Below, piece after piece: positions 19,374 to 27,261 of a stretch of DNA of 64,000 nt (positions within the stretch are counted from its first letter, which is position 1; each line of letters starts with the position of its first letter). The translations under genes and the position numbers were made by a program. Below the pieces are notes generated by a model. The model searched no databases. It saw only the letters and a program-made list of their open reading frames with translations, and was not told the origin of the DNA. Source of the stretch: Phycisphaerae bacterium (GTDB taxonomy: Bacteria > Planctomycetota > Phycisphaerae > UBA1845 > Fen-1342); NCBI GenBank assembly GCA_028277645.1, contig JANQFV010000037.1:1-64000 (forward strand), given 5' to 3'.

Positions 19374-21068
19374 ATGCCGTATAGCGTCAGACCGTCCCGC
19401 GTGACCGAGAGCCAAGCACGGGCGGTGGTGTCTATCCTGCTCGTGACGCTCGCACTCGTAGCGAGCGGCTGCGGCCCCGGCGGACGCATACGGGCGCACC
19501 TGACCGACGATGTCACCCGGCCCCAGCCCGGCATCGTCTTGTTCCTTGTAGATGGCCTACCGCCGCGGATGGTGGTGGCCGGCTGCACCGCAGGCTGGCT
19601 GCCCAACATCCGTACGCGCTTCTGGGAAGGCGGCACGCGTGTCGAGCACGCGGTCACAACGACCCCATCGATAACATACTCCGCCATTGCCGGCATCCTC
19701 ACCGGCGCTTCCCCTGCCACCCACGGTATTATCGGAAATCGTTGGTTCGACCCCGACGAGCTGCTCTTCCGCAACTACGTCTCCATCGCGCACTACCGAA
19801 CCGTGAACCGCGATTTCGCCGCCCCGACGATTTACGAGCGGATCGCGCCTGAGCCCTCCACCAGCATTCAGGCCGCCCACTACCGTGGCGTGTCACGGAA
19901 CTTCTCAAATTGGGCCTGGTCCGGCGCCATGTGGGGCTTCCGCGACTACACCGCCGTTGACAAGCTCACCGCCACGAGCACGTCGCGTGTCGCCCGCTGG
20001 GCTAACGCACACAACCGGTGGCCGACGATTGCCATGTTCTACATGCCAGGCGCTGACTCCGTCGGACACGACCACGGGCCGAGTTCACCGGAGTTTCGCA
20101 GCGCTGTGCAACATGTCGATTATCAGATCGGCCGCGTCTGCGACTGGCTCGAAACGCGGGGCCTGCTCGAATCATCGTTGCTGGTCCTGGTGAGCGATCA
20201 CGGCATGACCGACGTCCACACACACGTGGACCTCGAAGCCTACGCACGTCAAACTTGGCGCCTGCCAACCACCAGCCGCATGATCCAGGACGGGCCCACC
20301 AGCGCCCGCCGGTCGTTCTACAACCGCCACGACATCGTGGTAAACCACCAGGACGGCCGCCGCGCGTCGCTGCACTTCCGTGGCTCCGACGGCTGGCAGA
20401 AGCCGCTCCCGCCGACACTGGTGGCTGCGATGCTCAAGTATCCCCCGGCTGGTAAACGACTGTGGGATCTCGAAGGCGTCGAACTGGTAGCGTGGCTCGA
20501 AGCCGCAGACACCGCCGTAGTACGGACGCGCCGCGGCATGGCACGCGTACGCACCGTCACCACTGACGGCCAGACGACGTCCGAGTACATCCCCGAACCA
20601 GACGACGCCCTCGGCTACTGCGACAACGCAGCGCTGGCGGAGTTCATCAACGCCGGATCGCACGACGGCCGCGCCTGGCTGCGGGCCGCTGCCGACGAGC
20701 ACTGGCCGGACGTCGTGCCCAGCCTCGTGCCCCTGTTCCGTCTCCGCCGCGCAGGGCAGGTGGTGCTCTTCGCCGAGCCCGGCTACAGTTTCGTGCATGA
20801 AAAAGGCGGCCATGGCGGCGTCAATCGCGACGACATGTTCATAACGATGATGTTCGCCGGCCCGGGAGTAACGCCCGGCGGAACAATCGATAGCGCGCGA
20901 TCTGTCGACCTGGTCCCTACCTTACTGAGCGTGCTGGGCCAACCGCCCGAAGACGATGACCCATGGCTGAGTGGCAGCGTGCTGCAACAGATTGTCGCCC
21001 CCTCAACACCGGCAACACACTCAGCGCGCGCACCGTCCTCCCCGCCATCGGCATTGTCTTCGCAGTAA
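19374..21068 (+). CDS. Alkaline phosphatase superfamily / type I phosphodiesterase-nucleotide pyrophosphatase
   Basis: VLFLVDGLPPRMV, TTTPSITYSAIAGILTG, SDHGMTD, HGGVNRDDMFI motifs; lipoprotein-like N-terminus. Confidence 0.88.
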   Translation: MPYSVRPSRVTESQARAVVSILLVTLALVASGCGPGGRIRAHLTDDVTRPQPGIVLFLVDGLPPRMVVAGCTAGWLPNIRTRFWEGGTRVEHAVTTTPSITYSAIAGILTGASPATHGIIGNRWFDPDELLFRNYVSIAHYRTVNRDFAAPTIYERIAPEPSTSIQAAHYRGVSRNFSNWAWSGAMWGFRDYTAVDKLTATSTSRVARWANAHNRWPTIAMFYMPGADSVGHDHGPSSPEFRSAVQHVDYQIGRVCDWLETRGLLESSLLVLVSDHGMTDVHTHVDLEAYARQTWRLPTTSRMIQDGPTSARRSFYNRHDIVVNHQDGRRASLHFRGSDGWQKPLPPTLVAAMLKYPPAGKRLWDLEGVELVAWLEAADTAVVRTRRGMARVRTVTTDGQTTSEYIPEPDDALGYCDNAALAEFINAGSHDGRAWLRAAADEHWPDVVPSLVPLFRLRRAGQVVLFAEPGYSFVHEKGGHGGVNRDDMFITMMFAGPGVTPGGTIDSARSVDLVPTLLSVLGQPPEDDDPWLSGSVLQQIVAPSTPATHSARAPSSPPSALSSQ

Positions 21069-22141
21069 CGGTGCTCATCGGCTATCTCTCCCAGCGCCCT
21101 GCACCACCGATTGGGCATGCTCCCACACCCGTGTTGCTCGGCGACATTCCCGCTGGTCAGATGCCCTATCGCGGCGTCGCCATCCAGTGTGCGTCGAGCT
21201 ACCGCGCCGTCGAGACCTACGTTCCTTTGCTACAGGAGATCGCCGACCTCGGTGCCAATTGTGTCCTGCTAGCGTTCCCTGGGCACATGGAGCACGCCCG
21301 CTCTCAGGCCATCTACATCGACGCGCGCAAAGTGCCGGCACGCGATGATATCCTCCGCATCATCCGCGCTGCCCGAGACCTCGACCTCCAAGTCATGGTC
21401 ATGCCCGTCGTGCTGCTCCAGGTGCCGCGCGGCAGCGAATGGCGCGGCGTCATCGATCCACCCAAGTGGGACAAGTGGTGGGAGGAATACGAGCGATTCG
21501 TGCTGCACTTCGCCGATCTCGCCCGTGAGGGCGGCGCGGCGGCGCTGCTCGTGGGGTCCGAACTGGTCAGCACCGAGAAGCAACCGGAACGTTGGATCGA
21601 GCTGATCGAACGCACTCGCCGGCGCTTCCCGGAGGGCAAGCTGGGCTACTCGGCAAACTGGGACCACTACCGTCCGGTGAAGTTCTGGGACCGGCTCGAT
21701 TTCATCGGTATGACGAGCTACAACAAACTCGCGGACGACAACGTGCCGACCGTCGCCGATCTGATCGAACGTTGGCGACCGATCCGAGCCGACATCCTCG
21801 AATGGCAGCGTAAGATCGGCAAGCCGATCGTCATGACCGAGGTCGGCTGGTGCAGCCAGGAGGGCGCCGCCCAATACCCCTGGAACTACTACCACAATCA
21901 GAATGCCACCCCCGGCGGTCTGGAAGAGCAGCGCCGGCTCTACGAGGCGTTTATCCGCGTCTGGAGCGACACGCCCGAACTGGCCGGCGTCATCTGGTGG
22001 GAATGGACCGCCGACCCGGGCGGCCCAAGCGATTTCGGGTACACCCCCAAGAACAAGCCCGCCGAGCAGGTCCTGCGAAAGTGGTTTCGCTCGACCCGAC
22101 CGACCAGTCAACCAACGTCCCGCCCCACCGACCCGCACTGA
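20963..22141 (+). CDS. GH113-like TIM-barrel glycoside hydrolase, membrane anchored
   Basis: RGVAIQCASSYRAVETYVPLLQEIADLGANCV, WDKWWEEYERFVLHFADLAREGGAAALLVGSEL, DFIGMTSYNKLAD, VMTEVGWCSQ; N-terminal TM. Confidence 0.75.
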   Translation: MAEWQRAATDCRPLNTGNTLSARTVLPAIGIVFAVTVLIGYLSQRPAPPIGHAPTPVLLGDIPAGQMPYRGVAIQCASSYRAVETYVPLLQEIADLGANCVLLAFPGHMEHARSQAIYIDARKVPARDDILRIIRAARDLDLQVMVMPVVLLQVPRGSEWRGVIDPPKWDKWWEEYERFVLHFADLAREGGAAALLVGSELVSTEKQPERWIELIERTRRRFPEGKLGYSANWDHYRPVKFWDRLDFIGMTSYNKLADDNVPTVADLIERWRPIRADILEWQRKIGKPIVMTEVGWCSQEGAAQYPWNYYHNQNATPGGLEEQRRLYEAFIRVWSDTPELAGVIWWEWTADPGGPSDFGYTPKNKPAEQVLRKWFRSTRPTSQPTSRPTDPH

Positions 22142-22190
22142 ACCCCACATTTTTTCTGACAAACCTCTGATCGGTTGCCGGTACAATACT

Positions 22191-22215
22191 CTGGGGGTGC
22201 CGGATTCGAACCAGC
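22191..22215 (-). pseudogene. tRNA 3' remnant (Gln-like T arm plus acceptor)
   Basis: Minus strand GCTGG-TTCGAAT-CCGGC-ACCCCCA-G; no matching 5' half upstream. Confidence 0.5.
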
Positions 22216-22264
22216 GTCACCTCACGCTGAACGTGCATAGAGACGCAATCGCGGAGCAAAACGC

Positions 22265-23197
22265 ATGTTGAACACGACCACTTACACCAGGGCCCGAGTG
22301 AGTCTCCTCGCGCTCATCGCGTTCGCCATTACCGCCGCTCCAACCGTCATCGCGGGCGAATTCCGCCGCGGACAGGAGTTTCCGGACTTTTCCGGCACCT
22401 GTCTGCGCTCGGGCAAGTCGTTCAGTCTGAAGGACTTTCGCGGCAAGGTCGTCCTCGTGGACTTCTGGGCAACCTGGTGCGGACCGTGCATAGCGGAGCT
22501 GCCGAACGCCAAGAAGGCCTACGAGAAGTACCACGATCAGGGCTTCGAGATCATCAGCATCTCGCTCGACAGTGACGTTGAGAAGTGCAAGCAGTTCATC
22601 GAAGACAAGAAAATGGCCTGGTATCACATTGCCGACGGCAAGGGATGGAATGCCAAGCTCGCCAAGCGCTTCAAGGTGCGCGGCATTCCGCTGGCGGTCG
22701 TCGTCGGCCGGGACGGCAAGGTCCTATCCCCCGAGGCGCGCGGCCCGATGCTCGCGGTGGCGATCAAAGAGGGCCTCGAGCAGAAAGCCGAGGTCGTCAA
22801 AGACGACGCGATCGAGATCGAGGCGAAGAAGAAGCTCGCCCGCGCGGACCAGTTGAAATCCGACGGCCGCTACGCCGAAGCGCTCAAACTGTACGACGAA
22901 ATCGGCATCAAGTACGCCGCGCGACCCACCGGCATGCGCGCCAACGAACGCGCCCGCCTGTTACGTGAAGATCCGAAGGTCGCCCAACAGCTAGCCCAGA
23001 TGGATCAGGTCGCAGATGCGGCTGCCGAGCAAGAGGCACAGAAAGGCAGCGAGCGCTGGTTCAAGGTCGCTCGGCAGATGACCAAGGCCAAGAAACCCGA
23101 CCTCGCCCGCATGTACTACCAGAAGATCATCGACAAATACCCCGGCACCAAGGCCGCCCAGACCGCCGAAAAGGAGATGGAGAAGCTGCCCGGTTAG
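22265..23197 (+). CDS. TlpA-like thioredoxin-fold protein with C-terminal TPR-like region
   Basis: VDFWATWCGPCIAELPN, GIPLAVVVGRDGKV. Confidence 0.92.
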   Translation: MLNTTTYTRARVSLLALIAFAITAAPTVIAGEFRRGQEFPDFSGTCLRSGKSFSLKDFRGKVVLVDFWATWCGPCIAELPNAKKAYEKYHDQGFEIISISLDSDVEKCKQFIEDKKMAWYHIADGKGWNAKLAKRFKVRGIPLAVVVGRDGKVLSPEARGPMLAVAIKEGLEQKAEVVKDDAIEIEAKKKLARADQLKSDGRYAEALKLYDEIGIKYAARPTGMRANERARLLREDPKVAQQLAQMDQVADAAAEQEAQKGSERWFKVARQMTKAKKPDLARMYYQKIIDKYPGTKAAQTAEKEMEKLPG

Positions 23198-23312
23198 ATC
23201 GGCCCATTACCCCCCCCTCACAGGTCGGGGGAGGCTAGGTTCGCCGCTCGGCGCTGTCCTCCAACTGCCACGCTTCTCGCGAAGCGTACACCCCCAAGCT
23301 ACAATCACGATC

Positions 23313-23727
23313 GGCGGAGTGGGCCTGGCGGCCGCCGGCGATTTCGTCGGAGGAAAGTCCGAACTGGACAGGGCACGGTGATGGCTAACAGCCACCGGGC
23401 GCGAGCCCAGGGAAAGTGCCACAGAAAACACACCGCCGACGGAGCGCGTGGGAACGTGGGCAAGTGTGGACGTGATCACGTTCCCACCTTCCCACGTTCC
23501 CACGCCTCCGGGTAAGGGTGAAAAGGTGCGGTAAGAGCGCACCGCGCGGACGGCGACGTCCGCGGCAGGGTAAACCCCACCGCCAGCAAGCCCAAATAGG
23601 AGGCGAGAGCCGGCCCGGCTCGCTATCAGCCTCGGGTAGGGTGCTAGAGCCCGTCGGCAACGGCGGGCCCAGATGAATGGCCGCCGCCTGAAAAGGCACA
23701 GAATTCGGCTTACCGGCCCACTCCGCC
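23313..23727 (+). ncRNA. rnpB: RNase P RNA (bacterial type A-like)
   Basis: P1 GGCGGAGTGGGCC/GGCCCACTCCGCC; GAGGAAAGTCCGAAC; CAGGGTAAACCCC; ACAGAATTCGGCTTAC. Confidence 0.96.
23446..23505. repeat. Palindromic array of 8-nt GTG-initiated units inside rnpB
   Basis: Perfect 15-nt arms gcgtgggaacgtggg/cccacgttcccacgc around centre GTGATCAC. Confidence 0.95.
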
Positions 23728-23789
23728 CTGTCTTCACCCCAGCCGCGCTGCGTACGCAGCGCACGGGATATCCGCTACGATACCCCACC

Positions 23790-24359
23790 ATGACACGCAA
23801 CTGGCCCGATACCCTCAACGAGCATCAACGCGTCGTCGCCGACCTGGCAGAGCAGGCTGACGCGCTCGACGCCATCGCCACGCTGATCGCCGACACGCTC
23901 CGCGACGGCCGCAGCGTCTACACGCTCGGCAACGGCGGCAGCGCCGCCGACGCCCAACACATCGCGGCAGAGTTGCTCGGCAGGTTCAAGCTCGACCGCC
24001 AGGCCCTCCCTGCTCTGGCCCTGACGACCGATACGTCGACGCTGACCGCGATCGCCAACGACTTGGGCTACGAGCGTATTTTCGCCCGCCAGCTCGAAGG
24101 TCTCCTGCAACCCGGCGACGTCGTCTGGGCCCTCAGCACGTCCGGCACATCGCCCAACGTTCTCGCCGCGGCGCGACTCGCTAACGAACGCGGCAACACC
24201 CTGATCGGTTTCACCGGTCAAACCGGCGGCGACCTAGCCCCGCTCTGCACGCACACGTTCCGAGTCCCCCACACGTCCAGCGACCGCATCCAGGAAGCTC
24301 ATCTGCTGGCATACCACTACATCTGCGAACGCGTCGAAGCACGGCTCGTGAATCGATGA
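23790..24359 (+). CDS. gmhA: SIS domain phosphoheptose isomerase
   Basis: LGNGGSAADAQHIAAELLGRF, ALSTSGTSPNVLAAA, RIQEAHLLAYH. Confidence 0.9.
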   Translation: MTRNWPDTLNEHQRVVADLAEQADALDAIATLIADTLRDGRSVYTLGNGGSAADAQHIAAELLGRFKLDRQALPALALTTDTSTLTAIANDLGYERIFARQLEGLLQPGDVVWALSTSGTSPNVLAAARLANERGNTLIGFTGQTGGDLAPLCTHTFRVPHTSSDRIQEAHLLAYHYICERVEARLVNR

Positions 24360-24646
24360 TCGTGCTCGCCCAGTCTTTCTTCGCCACCGCCAACCACATC
24401 GAGGCCACGTTCTGGATCGTCGTCGGCCTGATCTCTGCCGGGTACGCCCTTCGTCGGACCGGCGCGCTCGCCAACCGCTGCTGGCTGGCGGCGTTCCTGT
24501 TCACGATGTTCGGGTTCTCGGACGTCGTGGAAGTACAGACCGGTGCGTGGTGGCGACCGTGGTGGCTGTTTGCATGGAAGGCGGTATGCGTGCTCGGCCT
24601 GCTGGCGTTACTCGCGGATCACTGGCGGCGCCGTGCAAGACGCTGA
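24356..24646 (+). CDS. Small membrane protein
   Basis: Three TM-like segments; ATG overlaps the gmhA stop. Confidence 0.7.
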   Translation: MIVLAQSFFATANHIEATFWIVVGLISAGYALRRTGALANRCWLAAFLFTMFGFSDVVEVQTGAWWRPWWLFAWKAVCVLGLLALLADHWRRRARR

Positions 24647-24689
24647 GTATGCACGGGTTCGAAACCGGTGCCACAAGCTAAATCGATCG

Positions 24690-25970
24690 CTATACTTCCC
24701 CGTCTTCCTTTCGCACGATGTCTGCGTTGACCGCCCGCAGCTTCTCATCGAACCGATCATAACCGCGATCGAGGTGATAAATGCGGTGCACGCGCGTGGT
24801 CCCGCGTGCCGCCAAACCGGCCAGCACCAGCGCCGCCGACGCACGCAGGTCTGATGCCATCACCGGTGCACCGACCAGCCGCTTCACGCCTTCGACGATC
24901 ACCGTCGCCCCCTCGCGCCGCAGTTTCGCCCCCATCCGATTCAATTCTGCCACGTGCAGGAATCGATCCGGAAAGATCTTCTCCGTAACGATGCTGTTGC
25001 CGTCCGCCAGACACAGCAGTGCCATGAGCTGCGCCTGCAAATCGGTTGGAAATCCCGGAAACGGTTGTGTGGTCACATCTACCGGCTCCAGCCGCCGGGC
25101 CGAGGACACCACCACGCCCTTCTCCGTCTTCTCAACGTTCACACCGACGGCGTTGAGTCGGTCGACAAACGCCATCAGGTGATCAAGCCGGCCGTTCTCC
25201 AGCGTCAACTCACCGTTGGTGACCGCCGCCGCCACCATGAACGTCCCTGCCTCGATGCGATCCGGAATGATCTGGTGCTCGCACCCAGCCAGCTCACGCA
25301 CGCCCTCCACCACGATCCGCGGCGTTCCATACCCCGTAATCGACGCGCCGCACTTGTTGAGAAACTCGGCGAGATCCGTCACCTCTGGCTCACACGCGGC
25401 CATCTCGATGACCGTCGTTCCTTCCGCAAGCGTGGCTGCCATCATCGCGTTAGCCGTACCCAGCACCGTCGATCCGAACGGGCCACCCAGAAACATCTCG
25501 CGTCCGCGCAGCTTCTTGGCCTTGGCGACGATGTCACCGCTCACCAACTCAACATCCGCGCCAAGCTGCCGCATCGCCCGCAGATGAAGATCCACCGGTC
25601 GATCGCCGATCGCACAACCGCCCGGCATCGCGACGTGCGCCTGATGACGTTTGGCCAGCAACGGTCCGAGCACACAGATCGACGCCCGCATCTTGCGCAC
25701 GATGTCGTACTCGGCCTTGAAGTTCATCTCATCGCGCGCGTTCAGCCGTAGCGTGCCGTCAGCGTCGCGCTGCACGTGAACACCGAGCTTCATCAACAGC
25801 TCACCCAGAAACCGAACATCACTCACGTTCGGCACGCCGCGCAACACAACATCGCCTTCGCACAGAATGCTCGCCGCCATGATCGGCAGCGCCGCGTTCT
25901 TCGCGCCGCTCAGTTGCACGGCTCCCCGCAGGCGCGTGCCGCCGTTGATCTCGAAATAAGGAAGACCCAC
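24690..25970 (-). CDS. murA: UDP-N-acetylglucosamine 1-carboxyvinyltransferase
   Basis: LSGAKNAALPIMAA, PGGCAIGDRPVDLHL (catalytic Cys), ATLAEGTTVIEMAACEPEVTDLA. Confidence 0.97.
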   Translation of the reverse strand: MGLPYFEINGGTRLRGAVQLSGAKNAALPIMAASILCEGDVVLRGVPNVSDVRFLGELLMKLGVHVQRDADGTLRLNARDEMNFKAEYDIVRKMRASICVLGPLLAKRHQAHVAMPGGCAIGDRPVDLHLRAMRQLGADVELVSGDIVAKAKKLRGREMFLGGPFGSTVLGTANAMMAATLAEGTTVIEMAACEPEVTDLAEFLNKCGASITGYGTPRIVVEGVRELAGCEHQIIPDRIEAGTFMVAAAVTNGELTLENGRLDHLMAFVDRLNAVGVNVEKTEKGVVVSSARRLEPVDVTTQPFPGFPTDLQAQLMALLCLADGNSIVTEKIFPDRFLHVAELNRMGAKLRREGATVIVEGVKRLVGAPVMASDLRASAALVLAGLAARGTTRVHRIYHLDRGYDRFDEKLRAVNADIVRKEDGEV

Positions 25971-25983
25971 GAGAACCTCCTTC

Positions 25984-26910
25984 TTACGCTACCTGCGCAC
26001 TGCCGGCGGCCGCGCGGCGCGCATGGATAACACGCTCGTGTCCACCGCCGTCACGGTACGCGACAACGTCCTGCCAGTCACCTGTTCCGAGCAAGTCCCG
26101 CACCCGCGCCGCCTGGTCAAACGCCAACTCGACAAACAGGTGACCGCCCGCAGCCAAATGCCGGGGCGCCTCGTCAATCAGCCGCCGAGCGACGGCCAGC
26201 CCATCCGGCCCCGCGAACAACGCCTCGTGCGGCTCATATGCGCGCACGTTCTCCGCCACGTCCGGACTACCTTCCGCGATGTACGGCGGATTACTCACAA
26301 TCACATCAAACGACGTAGCCCCTGTGTCGTCGCTCCATGCCCCAAAGAGATCACCCGCACGGAATTCGATCCGATCCGCCACTCCATGACGCTTCGCGTT
26401 CTGCCGCGCCACAACCAGCGCCGCCTCCGACGTATCGCTCGCGAAGAGCCGCGCACGCGCCAGATGTCGCGCCAAGCTGATCGCGATGCAACCGGAGCCC
26501 GTTCCCAAGTCCAGAATGCTCGGCGACGTCGCCGCGTCGTCGCCCCACTGCTTGCGCACGATGTCCAGCGTACGCTCGACGAGAATCTCGGTTTCCGGCC
26601 GCGGAATCAGCACCTCCGGCGTCACGGAAAACGGCAACGAGAAGAACTCTTTTTGCCCCGTCAGGTAGGCAATCGGCTTGCCGGCGGCCGCCTCCTTGAC
26701 CAGCGCGCGGAAGGGGGCCAACGTCTTCTCATCAGGGATCGAATCGTGCCGCGTGAAGAGCTGGATACGCTCGCAATCCATCGCGTGTGCGAGGAGAATC
26801 TCGGCGCACAGCCGCGGCGATTCGACGCCCCGCGCCTGGAGGTACTCCCGCGTCCACGCCAACAGCCGCGCTACCGTCCATGGACCGGCGCTGTCTGACG
26901 AACCGCTCAT
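25984..26910 (-). CDS. prmC: Peptide chain release factor N5-glutamine methyltransferase
   Basis: YLTGQKEFFSLPFSVTPEVLIPRPETE, LDLGTGSGCIAISLA, SNPPYI. Confidence 0.95.
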   Translation of the reverse strand: MSGSSDSAGPWTVARLLAWTREYLQARGVESPRLCAEILLAHAMDCERIQLFTRHDSIPDEKTLAPFRALVKEAAAGKPIAYLTGQKEFFSLPFSVTPEVLIPRPETEILVERTLDIVRKQWGDDAATSPSILDLGTGSGCIAISLARHLARARLFASDTSEAALVVARQNAKRHGVADRIEFRAGDLFGAWSDDTGATSFDVIVSNPPYIAEGSPDVAENVRAYEPHEALFAGPDGLAVARRLIDEAPRHLAAGGHLFVELAFDQAARVRDLLGTGDWQDVVAYRDGGGHERVIHARRAAAGSAQVA

Positions 26911-26963
26911 ATCAGGGAATATAGCACACGCCCCCGCAACTGACGAGATTGCCCGCATGGGAC

Positions 26964-27209
26964 CTACCGCACCGGTCCGCGCATTTTCGTCGCCAACCAG
27001 CGCCCCCCGAGCAGCAGCAGCGTCGCACCACCGCTGATGCCACCGTACGCCGCCGCTCGCAGCGCCAACGGGTCCGCCGGATCATCAGCATTGATCTGAT
27101 AGGACATATAGAAGAAGCACAGTGTCACCAATCCCAGCGAGGCCGTGAGGACCCAGAATGTGATGGCCCAGACGCTCGGCGGCTCTTTTTGTGTAGTCGG
27201 CGGTTGCAT
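26964..27209 (-). CDS. Small membrane protein
   Basis: MQPPTTQKEPPSVWAITFWVLTASLGLVTLCFFYMSYQ...; two TM segments. Confidence 0.5.
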   Translation of the reverse strand: MQPPTTQKEPPSVWAITFWVLTASLGLVTLCFFYMSYQINADDPADPLALRAAAYGGISGGATLLLLGGRWLATKMRGPVR

Positions 27210-27261
27210 CGCAGGATTGTACACCGTACGCGTGCCGCAGGCGCGACTATACTGATGTGCC

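Noticed and set aside
23207-23818. 203-aa minus-strand ORF
   Set aside because: Lies antisense across rnpB; no protein-like features.
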